DNA of 64,000 nucleotides from Microvirga sp. 3-52 (GCF_018383585.1 NZ_JAHAMK010000010.1:39401-103400), one strand, 5' to 3'; shown: positions 26,345 through 39,433, counted from the stretch's first letter. A program made the numbers and translations. Notes: a model not told the origin generated them from the letters alone.

Positions 26345-28203
26345 GATCCATCAGCCGCCGCACCATCCTCAAGACGGGAGCGGCAGGTGCCGCTCTTTCC
26401 GTACTGCCGCGCATCGGCCGCGCACAGGAAGGCGAGACGGAAGCGCACGGCCTGTCGAGCTTCGGCGAGCTGAAGCTGGCACCGGACTTCAAGCATTTCG
26501 CTTACGTCAATCCCGAGGCGCCGAAGGGCGGAACGCTGGCGATCCAGATCAAGCAGACCACCGGCAACCAGAATTTCGACACCTTCAACACGCTCAACGT
26601 CTTCGTGTTGCGCGGCGACGGCGCCGCCGGCATGACCGGCACCTTCGACACCCTCATGGCGGGCTCGGCGGATGAGCCCGATGCGCTGTATGGCCTTGTT
26701 GCGAAAAGCGCGCGCATTTCCGACGACAAGCTCACCTATCGTTTCACCCTACGTCCGGAAGCGCGCTTTCACGACGGCTCACGGCTGACCGCGAAGGATG
26801 TGGCGTTCTCGCTGAACATCCTGAAGACCAAGGGTCATCCGGTCTTCTCCCAGCTCCTGACGCAGATGGCTTCGGCCGAGGCGGAGGCCGAGGACATCCT
26901 GCGCGTCCAGTTCACCCCGCACCGCAGCCGCGACCTGCATCTCATCGTTGCCGGCATGCCGATCTTCTCGGAGAAGTATTGGCAAGGAAAAGATTTCGAG
27001 GCCTCGACGCTGGAAGCGCCGCTGGCGTCAGGTCCCTACAAGGTCGGCCGTTTCGAGGTGGGTCGCTTCATCGAATTCGACCGCGTGCCGGATTACTGGG
27101 CCAAGGATCTTCCGGTGAATGTGGGCCAGAACAATTTCGACCGCATCCGCTACGAATATTTCCGCGACCGCACGGTGGCCTTCGAGGCGTTCAAGAACGG
27201 CACGCTCAACTATCACGAGGAGTTCACCTCCCGCACCTGGACGACCGGATACGATTTCCCGGCCGTGCGCGAAGGCAAGGTGAAGAAGGAGGAGATTTCG
27301 AACGACTCGCCCTCCTCCATCCAGGGCTGGTACTTCAACACGCGCCGCGAGACCTTCAAGGACCCGCGCATTCGCGAAGCCATCGGCCTCGCCTTCGATT
27401 TCGAGTGGACGAACACCAACATCATGTTCGGCCTCTACAAGCGCACGGCTTCGTTCTTCGAGAACAGCGACATGAAGGCGGTGAGCAAGCCATCAGTGGA
27501 GGAGCTGGCGCTGCTCGAGCCGTTCCGCGACAAGCTTCCCGCCTCGGTGTTCGCAGACCCCGTTCTTCCGCCCGTCTCCGACGGCTCGGGACAGGACAGG
27601 CAGCTGCTGCGCCGAGCGGACGAACTCCTGCGACAGGCCGGCTGCAAGCGTGACGGGGGTGTGCTGAAGCTGCCGAACGGGCAGCCGTTCACCATCGAGT
27701 TCCTCGATTTCCAGCCTTCGCTCCAGCCTCACACCCAGCCCTTCCAGAACAACCTGAAGCGACTCGGCATCGATGCGCGGTCGCGCATCGTGGATGCGGC
27801 CCAGTATCAGCAGCGCCTGAACGAATACGATTTCGACATGACGAGCCGCGCTCTGGTCGGCTCTTCGACGCCGGGCGACAGCCTGCGAACGGTTTACGGC
27901 TCGCAGGCCGCGCGGACGCCGGGCGCACAGAACCTGGCCGGCATCGCCCATCCAGCCGTCGATGCCCTGATCGAGCGGATCGGAAACGCCAAGTCGCGCC
28001 AGGAGTTGAACATCGCCTGCCGTGCCCTGGACCGGGTTCTCCGTTCAGGCCATTATTGGGTGCCCATGTGGTACCGGGCCAGCGAATGGCTGGCCTATTG
28101 GGATCAGTTTTCGCGCCCGGAGACCAAGCCCCGCTTTGCCTCGGGCGCGCCGGGAACCTGGTGGTACGATGCCGAAAAGGCGAAGCGGATCGGGAGAGGA
28201 TAA
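26341..28203 (+). CDS. Peptide ABC transporter substrate-binding protein, YejA type (second copy, Tat signal)
   Basis: Paralogue of the preceding protein, 620 residues, SBP family 5, with the parallel motifs HFAYVNPEAPKGG, FTLRPEARFHDGSRLTAKDV and VNVGQNNFDRIRYEYFRD. It differs by a twin-arginine signal, SRRTILKTGAAGAALSVLP (RR at residues 6-7), so this copy is probably exported folded by Tat while its neighbour uses Sec. It overlaps the first copy by 4 bases (ATGA). Tandem receptors on one permease suggest two peptide ranges; that is inference. Confidence 0.92.
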   Translation: MRSISRRTILKTGAAGAALSVLPRIGRAQEGETEAHGLSSFGELKLAPDFKHFAYVNPEAPKGGTLAIQIKQTTGNQNFDTFNTLNVFVLRGDGAAGMTGTFDTLMAGSADEPDALYGLVAKSARISDDKLTYRFTLRPEARFHDGSRLTAKDVAFSLNILKTKGHPVFSQLLTQMASAEAEAEDILRVQFTPHRSRDLHLIVAGMPIFSEKYWQGKDFEASTLEAPLASGPYKVGRFEVGRFIEFDRVPDYWAKDLPVNVGQNNFDRIRYEYFRDRTVAFEAFKNGTLNYHEEFTSRTWTTGYDFPAVREGKVKKEEISNDSPSSIQGWYFNTRRETFKDPRIREAIGLAFDFEWTNTNIMFGLYKRTASFFENSDMKAVSKPSVEELALLEPFRDKLPASVFADPVLPPVSDGSGQDRQLLRRADELLRQAGCKRDGGVLKLPNGQPFTIEFLDFQPSLQPHTQPFQNNLKRLGIDARSRIVDAAQYQQRLNEYDFDMTSRALVGSSTPGDSLRTVYGSQAARTPGAQNLAGIAHPAVDALIERIGNAKSRQELNIACRALDRVLRSGHYWVPMWYRASEWLAYWDQFSRPETKPRFASGAPGTWWYDAEKAKRIGRG

Positions 28204-28242
28204 GGCTTGGACACCACGCTGACGGCACGCAGGGAGGCGGAC

Positions 28243-28611
28243 ATGCCCCGCCTGCTTCTGCGCCTTGAGGGCCTGACCCTCTTCGTCCTGGCCACGGCTG
28301 CTTTCGCCCATACGGGCTTCTCCTGGTGGCTCTATGCCATTCTCTTCCTTGCTCCGGACCTGAGCTTTGCAGCCTATGCGGCGGGTCCCAGGCCCGGAGC
28401 CGTGATCTACAACGCTCTCCATTCCACGCTTGGTCTTGCCGTCCTGGCCGGTGGGGGGCTGATGCTGAACGCTCCTCTTTGCCTCGGTCTCGCTGCCGTC
28501 TGGGCCGCGCATGTCGGGCTCGACCGCATGTTGGGATACGGCTTGAAACACGCATCCGGCTTCAACGACACTCACCTTGGCCGCATCGGCCATAAATCCG
28601 CAGGCGCTTGA
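28243..28611 (+). CDS. DUF4260 family membrane protein
   Basis: Product of 122 residues with four hydrophobic segments and the DUF4260 signature LLLRLEGLTLFVLATAAFAH at the start. SWWLYAILFLAPDLSFAAY, AAHVGLDRMLGYGLKHASGF and NDTHLGRIG follow. Function unknown. I chose the ATG at 28243 because GGGAGG lies 5 bases upstream; a TTG at 28207 would add 12 residues. It sits between the binding proteins and the permeases of the Yej operon, its stop overlapping the yejB start by one base (TGATG), so it is translated with the transporter. Confidence 0.85.
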   Translation: MPRLLLRLEGLTLFVLATAAFAHTGFSWWLYAILFLAPDLSFAAYAAGPRPGAVIYNALHSTLGLAVLAGGGLMLNAPLCLGLAAVWAAHVGLDRMLGYGLKHASGFNDTHLGRIGHKSAGA

Positions 28612-29720
28612 TGCTGGCTTATATCGCACGCCGCATTCTTCTCATGATCCCTACGATCCTTGGGATCATGCTCATCTCCTTCGTTCTGGTGCAGTTCGCT
28701 CCCGGCGGTCCTGTCGAGCGCATCATCGCGCAGCTGCAGGGGCAGGATTCCGGTGCCTCCTCGCGGATCTCCGGCGGTGGAGGCGACTTCGGAGCGCAGA
28801 GCCCCGGCGGCGCAGGCGCGGCCGATGCCTCCTCGTCCCGCTACCGCGGCGCCCAAGGCCTCGATCCGCAATTCATCAAGCAACTGGAAGCGCAGTTCGG
28901 CTTCGACAAGCCGGCGCATGAGCGCTTTCTCAAGATGATCTGGGATTACTCCCGCTTCGATTTCGGCAAGAGCTATTTCCGCGACATCTCGGTGCTGGTG
29001 CTTATCAAGGAGAAGCTGCCCGTCTCGATTAGTCTGGGCTTGTGGATGACGCTCCTGTCCTATGCGATTTCGATTCCCCTCGGCATTAAAAAAGCCATGC
29101 GCGACGGCTCCTCCTTCGACATCTGGACCTCGGCCATCGTCATCATCGGCTATGCGATCCCCGGCTTCCTGTTCGCGATCCTCCTGATCGTGCTGTTTGC
29201 CGGCGGCTCGTTCTGGCAGATTTTCCCTCTGCGCGGTCTCACCTCCGAGAACTGGGCCCTTATGCCCTGGTACATACAGATCGCCGATTACTTCTGGCAT
29301 CTGGTGCTGCCCATCACCGCCATGGCGCTCGGAGCCTTTGCCACCTCGACCCTGCTGACGAAGAACTCGTTCCTCGACGAGATCCGCAAGCAATACGTGC
29401 TCACCGCGCGCATGAAGGGCCTGTCCGAGCGGCAGGTTCTCTACGGCCACGTCTTCCGCAATGCCATGCTGATCGTGATCGCCGGCTTCCCCGGAGCTTT
29501 CATCGGCGCCTTCTTTGCCGGCGCGCTCCTCATCGAGACGATCTTCTCCCTCGATGGCCTGGGCCTGCTCTCCTTCGAGTCCATCGTCAACCGCGACTAT
29601 CCGGTCGTCTTCGCCAATCTCTACATCTTCTCTCTGGTAGGCCTGGCGGTGAACCTGCTCTCGGACCTCACCTATACGTGGATCGATCCGCGCATCGATT
29701 TCGAGACCAGGGAGGCGTGA
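28611..29720 (+). CDS. yejB: Peptide ABC transporter permease YejB
   Basis: Inner-membrane permease, 369 residues. The N-terminus MLAYIARRILLMIPTILGIM is the DppB/OppB-type first helix. The YejB-specific insert of Gly/Ser-rich low-complexity sequence is at about residues 45-80, and the binding-protein-dependent transport domain follows with the EAA loop around LTARMKGLSERQVLYGHVFR. It starts one base inside the DUF4260 stop and is followed after one base by yejE. Confidence 0.95.
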   Translation: MLAYIARRILLMIPTILGIMLISFVLVQFAPGGPVERIIAQLQGQDSGASSRISGGGGDFGAQSPGGAGAADASSSRYRGAQGLDPQFIKQLEAQFGFDKPAHERFLKMIWDYSRFDFGKSYFRDISVLVLIKEKLPVSISLGLWMTLLSYAISIPLGIKKAMRDGSSFDIWTSAIVIIGYAIPGFLFAILLIVLFAGGSFWQIFPLRGLTSENWALMPWYIQIADYFWHLVLPITAMALGAFATSTLLTKNSFLDEIRKQYVLTARMKGLSERQVLYGHVFRNAMLIVIAGFPGAFIGAFFAGALLIETIFSLDGLGLLSFESIVNRDYPVVFANLYIFSLVGLAVNLLSDLTYTWIDPRIDFETREA

Positions 29721-29721
29721 G

Positions 29722-30881
29722 ATGAACGAGACCATTCCTGTCGCCTCCCCGGCCTCCTCGCCCGTCGCGCCTCCACTGCCCAGGCAAGGCTTCATCACGC
29801 TCTCACCGCTCAACCGGCGACGGCTCGAAAACTTCAAGGCCAACCGCCGCGGTTACTGGTCGTTCTGGATCTTCATGGTCCTGTTCGTGCTCAGCCTGTT
29901 CGCGGAGCTGATCGCCAACGACAAGCCGATCCTCGCCTCCTACAAGGGCGAGCTGCTCTATCCCGCCTTCGTGAATTATCCGGAGGAGAAGTTCGGCGGG
30001 TTCCTGGCTCAGACCGATTACCGCGACCCGGTCATCGCCAAGGAGATCCGGGAGAACGGCTGGCTGCTCTGGGCACCGGTTCGCTTCTCCTACACGACGC
30101 ACAATCTGGACCTTCCCGTCCCGGCGCCTGCGCCGCCCACATGGATGCTCACCGACGAGCAGTGCCGCCCCATTGCGGAGCGCACCGGCGGTACGGGCTG
30201 CAAGGACATCGAGTGGAACTGGCTCGGCACGGACGACCAGGGCCGCGACGTCGTCGCGCGCCTCATCTACGGTTTCCGCATCTCGGTTCTGTTCGGCCTC
30301 ACGCTTGCAGGCATCTCGTCCATCATCGGCGTTCTCGCCGGAGCCGTGCAGGGCTATTACGGCGGCTGGACCGATCTTTTGTTCCAGCGCTTCATCGAGA
30401 TCTGGACCGCGATTCCGTCGCTCTACCTGCTCATCATCATCTCGGCAGTGATCACGCCGAGCTTCTTCGTGCTGCTCGGCATCCTGCTGCTCTTTTCGTG
30501 GGTCTCCCTGGTGGGCGTCGTGCGTGCCGAGTTCCTGCGCGCCAGAAATTTCGAGTATGTGCGCGCGGCACGGGCTTTGGGGCTCTCCAACAGCACCATC
30601 ATGTTCAAGCACCTCCTTCCGAACGCCATGGTGGCGACGCTGACCTTCATGCCGTTCATCATCAACGGATCGATCACGACGCTCACCTCCCTCGACTTCC
30701 TCGGCTTTGGCCTGCCGCCCGGCTCACCGTCGCTCGGCGAGCTGCTCGCGCAGGGCAAGGCCAACCTTCAGGCGCCTTGGCTCGGCCTCGCCGGCTTCTT
30801 CGTGATCGCCATCATGCTCAGCCTCCTCATCTTCATCGGCGAAGCGGTCCGCGACGCCTTCGACCCGCGGAAGACGTTTCG

Positions 30882-30885
<4 letters not shown>
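29722..30885 (+). CDS. yejE: Peptide ABC transporter permease YejE
   Basis: Second permease, 387 residues. A long cytoplasmic N-terminus ends in LSPLNRRRLENFKANRRGYW, followed by the first helix (about 50-68). A periplasmic segment with HNLDLPVPAPAPPTWMLTDE leads to the transport domain containing WLGTDDQGRDVVARLIYGFR and the EAA loop YVRAARALGLSNSTIMFKHL. The order A-A'-B-E-F matches the enterobacterial yejABEF with an extra receptor. Its TGA overlaps the yejF ATG. Confidence 0.95.
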
Positions 30886-32510
<1,625 letters not shown>

Positions 32511-32527
32511 GCTTGAACGCTCCGATC

Positions 32528-33565
32528 ATGCATTCGCATCACCACTCGGCAGATCATCACCATCACGGGCACTCCCATGCCCCGCAGACCACTCACGGGC
32601 GCGCCTTTGCCATCGGCATCGCGCTCAACCTCGCCTTCGTGGGCATCGAGGCCGGATACGGCTTCTGGGCCGATTCCATGGCCCTGCTCTCCGATGCCGG
32701 GCATAACTTGAGCGATGTCCTTGGCCTCGCAATCGCCTGGGGCGCGGCCCTGCTCGCGCGGCGTGGTCCGACGGAACGCTTCACCTATGGTCTGCGCTCG
32801 AGCTCGATTCTGGCGGCGCTCTTCAATGCCCTCCTCCTGCTGGTGGCTGTGGGCGGCATCGTCTGGGAATCCGTCGAGCGGCTGATCGAACCGCCGCCGG
32901 TTGCCGCCATCACCATGATGATCGTGGCGGGCATCGGCATCGTCGTGAACGGGTTCACCGCTTTCCTCTTCATGGGTGGCCAGCACGATCTCAACATCCG
33001 CGGCGCCTTCCTGCACATGGTGGCGGATGCCGCCGTGTCCCTCGGCGTGGTTCTCGGCGGCCTCGCCATTCTCTGGACGGGCGCGAACTGGATCGATCCG
33101 GTCCTCAGCCTCGTCATCGGGGCCGTCATCGTCTGGGGCACCTGGGGATTGCTGAAGCAATCCCTGACGCTCTCATTGCAGGGCGTGCCGCGCGGCATCG
33201 CCGTGCCGGAGGTCAGGAAAGCCCTTGAGGCGATGCCGGGCGTCGCCCGCGTCCATCACCTCCATGTCTGGGCGGTGAGCACCACCGAGACGGCGCTGAC
33301 GGCGCATCTCGTCCTGCCGGGCGGACATCCGGGCGACCGGTTTCTGGCGCAGGCGCAGCAGGAACTGAAGGCCCGTTTCGGCATCGGGCATTCGACCCTT
33401 CAAATCGAGATCCACCGACCCGGCTCTCATGAGCACGGCGCGGAATGCCCGCTCGATCACCAAGAACGTGCCCATGAGACACACGCTCATGGGGACACCC
33501 CCATAAGCGCGGGCCATCGCATCTTTCGCCGCGATGACGTATCAGTCATGATTCAAGCGGCTTGA
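32528..33565 (+). CDS. Cation diffusion facilitator (CzcD/ZitB-type Zn/Co/Cd exporter)
   Basis: Proton-coupled heavy-metal exporter of the inner membrane, 345 residues from the ATG at 32528. The N-terminus is histidine-rich ([14 protein letters not shown]), then six membrane segments. The metal-site motifs are [13 protein letters not shown] in helix 2 (His-x3-Asp) and [12 protein letters not shown] in helix 5 (His-x3-Asp). A cytoplasmic domain follows with [20 protein letters not shown] and a His-rich tail. A TTG at 32513 is an alternative start 3 bases after yejF. Zn(II) is the likeliest substrate. Confidence 0.9.
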   Translation: MHSHHHSADHHHHGHSHAPQTTHGRAFAIGIALNLAFVGIEAGYGFWADSMALLSDAGHNLSDVLGLAIAWGAALLARRGPTERFTYGLRSSSILAALFNALLLLVAVGGIVWESVERLIEPPPVAAITMMIVAGIGIVVNGFTAFLFMGGQHDLNIRGAFLHMVADAAVSLGVVLGGLAILWTGANWIDPVLSLVIGAVIVWGTWGLLKQSLTLSLQGVPRGIAVPEVRKALEAMPGVARVHHLHVWAVSTTETALTAHLVLPGGHPGDRFLAQAQQELKARFGIGHSTLQIEIHRPGSHEHGAECPLDHQERAHETHAHGDTPISAGHRIFRRDDVSVMIQAA

Positions 33566-33578
33566 AGGACTTTTGCTG

Positions 33579-34799
33579 ATGCCTCGCGCTCTTCTCATCG
33601 TGCTCGATTCCGTCGGTATCGGCGGCGCGGAGGATGCGGCTGCCTATGGCGATGCCGGCGCCGATACGGTGGGGCATATTGCCGAGGCCTGCGCCGCGGG
33701 CCGGGGCGATCAGGCCGGTCTACGCCAGGGTCCGATTCACCTGCCCAACATGACGGCGCTCGGCCTCGGTCTTACCGTTGAGGCCTCGACGGGACGCCTC
33801 CCTCCCGACCTGGCGCCGCAAGGAGCTTTGAAAGGCGCCTGGGGCTATGGCGTCGAGACCTCCAAGGGCAAGGACACGCCCTCGGGCCATTGGGAAATCG
33901 CCGGCGTCCCGGTGACCTTCGACTGGGGCTATTTCCCCAACACCATCCCGACTTTCCCGGAGGAGCTGACGGCGGCGCTCATCGAACGCGGCGATCTTGC
34001 CGGCCTGCTCGGCAACAAGCATGCCTCCGGCACTGTCGTCATCGACGAGTTCGGGGCGGAGCATGTGCGCAGCGGCAAGCCCATCGTTTACACCTCCGTG
34101 GACAGCGTTCTGCAGATCGCGGCTCACGAGGAGACTTTCGGATTGCAGCGGCTGTACGATCTCTGCCAGATCGGACGCGAGCTCTGCGACGCATACAAGA
34201 TCGGCCGCGTGATCGCCCGTCCCTTCGTCGGCTCACCGGAGAGTGGCTTCAAGCGCACCGGCAACCGCAAGGATTTCGCCACGCCGCCCCCGGCCGACAC
34301 CATCCTCGACACGCTCGACATGGCGGGGCGCTCGGTCGTGACCGTCGGCAAGATCGGAGACATCTTCGCCCATCGCAGCACGGGCCGGGAGGTGAAGCCG
34401 AACGGCAACGAGGCCTGCCTCTCAGCCGCCATCGAGGCCTTGAAGGATCTGCCGGATGGCGGCTTCGTCTTCGCCAATCTGGTCGATTTCGACAGCGAGT
34501 TCGGCCATCGCCGTGACATCCCGGGCTACGCCGCCGCGCTCGAGGCCTTCGACCGGCGCGTTCCAGAGATCGAAGCTGCCCTTAGGGACGGCGACCTCGT
34601 CATCATCACCGCCGACCATGGCAATGACCCGTCATGGCAGGGCTCCGACCACACCCGCGAGCACGTGCCGATCCTGAGTTTCGGGCAGGGTGTGACGCAG
34701 CGCCCCATCGGCCGGCGCAAGAGCTTTGCCGATATCGGGGCGAGCGTGCTCACTCATCTGAGGGTTCCCAATAAAGGCAAGGGAACGTCTTGGCTCTAA
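33579..34799 (+). CDS. deoB: Phosphopentomutase
   Basis: Interconverts (deoxy)ribose-1-phosphate and -5-phosphate, linking nucleoside phosphorolysis to DeoC and the pentose phosphate pathway. The 406-residue alkaline-phosphatase-fold enzyme shows [20 protein letters not shown] at the start (metal Asp), the cap-domain segment [15 protein letters not shown] (phospho-acceptor Thr), and [20 protein letters not shown] (metal ligands) near the end. AAGGA precedes the ATG at 33579. It is on the opposite strand from deoA, deoC and punA, 9 kb away. Confidence 0.95.
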   Translation: MPRALLIVLDSVGIGGAEDAAAYGDAGADTVGHIAEACAAGRGDQAGLRQGPIHLPNMTALGLGLTVEASTGRLPPDLAPQGALKGAWGYGVETSKGKDTPSGHWEIAGVPVTFDWGYFPNTIPTFPEELTAALIERGDLAGLLGNKHASGTVVIDEFGAEHVRSGKPIVYTSVDSVLQIAAHEETFGLQRLYDLCQIGRELCDAYKIGRVIARPFVGSPESGFKRTGNRKDFATPPPADTILDTLDMAGRSVVTVGKIGDIFAHRSTGREVKPNGNEACLSAAIEALKDLPDGGFVFANLVDFDSEFGHRRDIPGYAAALEAFDRRVPEIEAALRDGDLVIITADHGNDPSWQGSDHTREHVPILSFGQGVTQRPIGRRKSFADIGASVLTHLRVPNKGKGTSWL

Positions 34800-34807
34800 G
34801 CCTGCAA

Positions 34808-34896
34808 GTCATGGCCGGGCTTGTCCCGGCCATCCCGATTAGGTGATGCGCCGAGCTCGTCCAATCGGGATCACCGGCACAAGGCCGGTGATGACG
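34808..34896. repeat. Palindromic intergenic repeat, family A, copy A6 (inverted)
   Basis: GTCATGGCCGGGCTTGTCCC...GGCCATCCCGATTAG, spacer, CCAATCGGGATCACCGGCAC...AAGGCCGGTGATGACG. Same orientation as A2. It lies between the deoB stop and the URC1 gene; the remaining 160 bases up to URC1 hold no identifiable element. Confidence 0.88.
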
Positions 34897-35058
34897 TAAG
34901 AACCGTTGCAGAAAGTCCCGGGAAAAGGCCAAGCTGCCGCACCCTTCCCCAGTGCCATTGACGGCACCGAAACTTTGGATCAGTCTTCCAAAGATCGTGT
35001 GGAGGCTCTCCGACGATCAGTTGAGGGAGTCTTCCCGTTTTCGCGTGGAAGATTGTTC

Positions 35059-36321
<1,263 letters not shown>

Positions 36322-36360
36322 CGCCGAGCGCATCGTGCGGACCCGAAGGGCCACGCCAGT

Positions 36361-36457
36361 GAAAAGTGGCCAGGTTATCCGTCCTGAGCGATGCGCTGCT
36401 CAACGGATCGGGCATCGGACAATTCCCAGAAATGGAAACCACTTTTGGGTCCGATGC
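36361..36457. repeat. Intergenic repeat, family C, copy C2
   Basis: Same element as C1 in the kdsB region: GAAAAGTGG, a variable stretch, CGATGCGC, GGGCATCGGA, then a hairpin with AAATGG and CCACTTTTGGGTCCGATGC. The hairpin is imperfect here. It fills much of the 234-base gap between URC1 and URC4; no promoter stands out. Confidence 0.75.
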
Positions 36458-36555
36458 TTCGGCCTTAACCTTCTCGTCAAACGGCTGAGCGCCGGAATGC
36501 TGCGCTCGGCCGAGACTGTGCTATCGCTCTCGGCATGAGAGCAGCGGAGCCCTGC

Positions 36556-37809
36556 GTGACGGATCAGCCCAACCTTTCTCCGGAAACCCAAGCCGCCCAA
36601 AGCCTGTTATCCGCCGCAGCGGTGCGGGAGCGGTCGCATCAGCTTCTGCAAGCAGGCCTTGAGGGTCGCCTCAAGCATTTCACCGTGGATCTCGAGCGGC
36701 TCGAACCCTGTGCCGGCGAGGTCGTGACCACGATCCGCCAGGCTTATCCCTCCCTCGACATTCCCTTCCACGCCCGCTGGCGCCATTTCTCCGCCGGAGG
36801 CCACGACCGCTGGGATGCGGTGATGCACGGGGCCCCCTGGGAGGGCGCCGCCGACATGGCCCGTTCCGCCTTCGATCTCGCCATCGTGTCCGTCCTGCTC
36901 GATGCCGGCGCGGGCGCGCAGTGGCGCTACGAGGAGGGCCGCACCGGAGAATCCTACATCCGTTCCGAGGGACTAGCGGTCGCAAGCTTCGACATGTTCG
37001 TGAGCGGAGCCTTCTCGAGCAGGCCGGAAGATCCTTTCCGCGTCGATGCGGATGTGCTGATGACGCTGACCGCCGACGATCTCGCCTCCGGTTTCCAGGT
37101 CTCCGCCGACAACCCGCTCGTCGGGCTCGAAGGCCGCGCCGCTCTCCTCAATCGTCTGGGGCGCGTAGTCCCGACGAACCCTGACATCTTCGGGCAGGTC
37201 GACGATCCGAGGCCAGGCGGTCTGTTCGACGTCATCGCTGCGACCGCCGAGAATGACGAGATCAAGGCGACCTCGATCCTGGAGGCGCTACTCACCCATC
37301 TCGGTCCCATCTGGCCTGGCCGCATCACACTGGGCGGCGTGGATCTCGGCGATACCTGGCGCCATCCTCTGATCGAGGCGCCGGATGCCACGAGGGGGCT
37401 CATCCCCTTCCACAAACTGTCCCAGTGGCTCTCCTACTCGCTGATCGAGCCGCTCGAATTGGCCGGTTTCACCGTCATCGATATCGACGGTCTCACCGGC
37501 CTGCCCGAATATCGCAATGGCGGACTTTTTCTCGATATGGGGGTGATCACCCTGAAGGATCCGGCGGATGCCGCGCGTGCCCATGCGGTGGATTCGCAGC
37601 TCGTCGTCGAGTGGCGGGCCTTGACGGTCGCCCTTCTCGACCGCATTGCCGAGCCGATCCGCACGAAGCTGGGATTCGCAGCAGGGGACTTTCCCCTGGC
37701 CAAGGTGCTGGAAGGTGGCACCTGGGCGACGGGGCGGAGGCTTGCAAAGGAGAAGCGCGGCGACGGCTCGCCCCCTCTCAGCGTGATCAGTGACGGGACG
37801 GTGTTTTAG
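36556..37809 (+). CDS. URC4/DUF1688 family protein (uracil catabolism)
   Basis: Product of 417 residues of the DUF1688 family, the bacterial relatives of fungal URC4. Recognisable blocks are FHARWRHFSAGGHDRWD, GAGAQWRYEEG, SEGLAVASFDMFVSGAFSS and LIPFHKLSQWLSYSLIEPLE, followed by GLPEYRNGGLFLDMGVI. The exact reaction is not fixed; genetic work in yeast places URC4 in uracil breakdown via ribosylurea. I prefer the GTG at 36556 with GGAG 6 bases upstream; an ATG at 36535 adds 7 residues. It lies between URC1 and upp in the same direction. Confidence 0.85.
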   Translation: MTDQPNLSPETQAAQSLLSAAAVRERSHQLLQAGLEGRLKHFTVDLERLEPCAGEVVTTIRQAYPSLDIPFHARWRHFSAGGHDRWDAVMHGAPWEGAADMARSAFDLAIVSVLLDAGAGAQWRYEEGRTGESYIRSEGLAVASFDMFVSGAFSSRPEDPFRVDADVLMTLTADDLASGFQVSADNPLVGLEGRAALLNRLGRVVPTNPDIFGQVDDPRPGGLFDVIAATAENDEIKATSILEALLTHLGPIWPGRITLGGVDLGDTWRHPLIEAPDATRGLIPFHKLSQWLSYSLIEPLELAGFTVIDIDGLTGLPEYRNGGLFLDMGVITLKDPADAARAHAVDSQLVVEWRALTVALLDRIAEPIRTKLGFAAGDFPLAKVLEGGTWATGRRLAKEKRGDGSPPLSVISDGTVF

Positions 37810-37845
37810 ATGAATCAGCATACGACGATTGAAGAGGGAAAAAAC

Positions 37846-38475
37846 ATGCAGGGCGTCACGGTGGTCGATCATCCGCTGGTTCAGCACAAGCTGACCCTGA
37901 TGCGGGACAAGGAACGCTCGACGAAGGGCTTCCGCCAGCTCCTCAACGAGATCGGCATGCTGCTCTGCTACGAGGTCACCCGCGACCTGCCCATAGAGCG
38001 CATTCAGATCGAGACTCCGATGACGAAGATGGAAGGCGCGCAGATCGCCGGCAAGAAGCTCGTTTTCGCCCCTATCCTGCGCGCCGGCGTCGGCTTCCTC
38101 GACGGCATGCTCACGCTGGTTCCCGCCGCCCGCGTCGCCCATATCGGCCTCTATCGCGATCCGGAATCGCTCCAGGCCGTCGAATATTACTTCAAAGCCC
38201 CGTCCGATCTCGCCGATCGCATGGTGCTGGTGCTCGATCCCATGCTGGCGACCGCGAACTCGGCCGTGGCCGCCATCGACCGGCTGAAGGAGCGCGGCGC
38301 CAAGGATCTGCGCTTCGTCTGCCTGCTCGCAGCGCCCGAGGGAATCGAGAAGCTGCGCGGCTCGCATCCGGACGTGCATATCTGGACCGCCTCCATCGAC
38401 GAGCGCCTCAACGATCACGGCTATATCGTACCGGGTCTCGGCGATGCCGGTGACCGGATGTATGGAACGCGCTGA
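37846..38475 (+). CDS. upp: Uracil phosphoribosyltransferase
   Basis: Makes UMP from uracil and PRPP. From the ATG at 37846 the protein has 209 residues, the usual length. GAGGG lies 7 bases upstream; an in-frame ATG at 37810 directly after the URC4 stop would add 12 residues. Motifs: [17 protein letters not shown], the PRPP loop as [16 protein letters not shown] (GG of many homologues is AN here), and [16 protein letters not shown] for uracil binding. In the URC pathway UPRTase (URC6 in yeast) supplies UMP, so it may serve both salvage and catabolism. Confidence 0.95.
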   Translation: MQGVTVVDHPLVQHKLTLMRDKERSTKGFRQLLNEIGMLLCYEVTRDLPIERIQIETPMTKMEGAQIAGKKLVFAPILRAGVGFLDGMLTLVPAARVAHIGLYRDPESLQAVEYYFKAPSDLADRMVLVLDPMLATANSAVAAIDRLKERGAKDLRFVCLLAAPEGIEKLRGSHPDVHIWTASIDERLNDHGYIVPGLGDAGDRMYGTR

Positions 38476-38522
38476 CGCTTCAGGCGATTTCCTTTCGCAG
38501 TTCCAATGAGGGATCATCCGCC

Positions 38523-39425
38523 TTGCGCTTCATCGTCGCCGATTGGGGAACGACCCGCTTTCGTGGCTATCTGATCGAGAACGAGACCATTCTCGATCAG
38601 GTCTCGTCGAATGAAGGTGTCTCAGCTCTGCAGAAGGGTCAGCACCGCGACGTCTTCCTGCGTCAATGCGGGCACTGGCTTAAAGCCGAGCCAGAAGCAC
38701 CGGTCCTTCTCGTCGGCATGGTGGGAAGCCGCGAAGGCTGGGTCGAGGCGCCGTACGCCACCTGCCCCGCAGGCCCGGCCGAAATCGCCCAGGCGCTCGC
38801 GCCGGTGGATCTGGAGAGCGGCCGCAAGGGCTACATCATCCCCGGCCTGTTCTGCGAGCCCTCTCCCGGCGCAGCCGACGTGATGCGTGGCGAGGAAACG
38901 CTGGTCCTGGGTGCAGGCATCGAGAACGGATTGATCTGTTCGGCCGGCACCCATCCGAAATGGATCGAGATGAAGAACGGCCGCATCGAGCGCTTCGCCA
39001 CCTACATGACCGGTGAGATGTACGGGCTGCTGCGCGAGCACTCCATGATCGGCCGCCCGGCCACCGAGCCGGAAGACCCGAAAGGCTTCGATCTCGGGAT
39101 GGATGCGGCCGAATGCAACAGCGGGGAGAAAAGGGTCGGCCTGCTGCATCTTCTGTTCAGCGCGCGCGCATCCGTGGTCTCCGGCCGGATGAACAGCAAC
39201 CTGCTTGCGCCGTATCTGTCAGGCCTGCTTACGGGCGACGAAATCAACGGGGCCCTGGCGCAATTCGGCCGTCCCGCCTCCGTCACCATCCTGGCCGCAC
39301 CGGAGCGCGCGGAACTCTATGTCCACGCCCTCAAGCGTCACGGCATCAAGGCTGAGACGAAGGATACGTTACAGGCTCTGATCGCCGGCCTCGCGCGGAT
39401 CATACGGCAGCACGCGTTGGGGTAG
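38523..39425 (+). CDS. dgoK: 2-dehydro-3-deoxygalactonokinase family sugar kinase
   Basis: ASKHA-fold kinase of 300 residues matching DgoK. VADWGTTRFRGYLIEN at the N-terminus gives the phosphate-1 motif, VGMVGSREGWVEAPYATCPA the substrate region, then EETLVLGAG and SAGTHPKWIEMKNGRIERFA (phosphate-2). DgoK phosphorylates 2-keto-3-deoxygalactonate in the De Ley-Doudoroff pathway. The TTG start at 38523 is preceded by GAGGGAT. No aldolase (dgoA) or dehydratase lies nearby, so the actual substrate is uncertain. It follows upp by 47 bases and could share its transcript. Confidence 0.85.
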   Translation: MRFIVADWGTTRFRGYLIENETILDQVSSNEGVSALQKGQHRDVFLRQCGHWLKAEPEAPVLLVGMVGSREGWVEAPYATCPAGPAEIAQALAPVDLESGRKGYIIPGLFCEPSPGAADVMRGEETLVLGAGIENGLICSAGTHPKWIEMKNGRIERFATYMTGEMYGLLREHSMIGRPATEPEDPKGFDLGMDAAECNSGEKRVGLLHLLFSARASVVSGRMNSNLLAPYLSGLLTGDEINGALAQFGRPASVTILAAPERAELYVHALKRHGIKAETKDTLQALIAGLARIIRQHALG

Positions 39426-39433
39426 CTCTCAGT

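Noticed and set aside
30141-30881. Upstream extension of the yejF frame giving a 789-residue protein
   Set aside because: The added 247 residues are yejE read in another frame; the ATPase homology begins exactly at the ATG at 30882, which overlaps the yejE stop.
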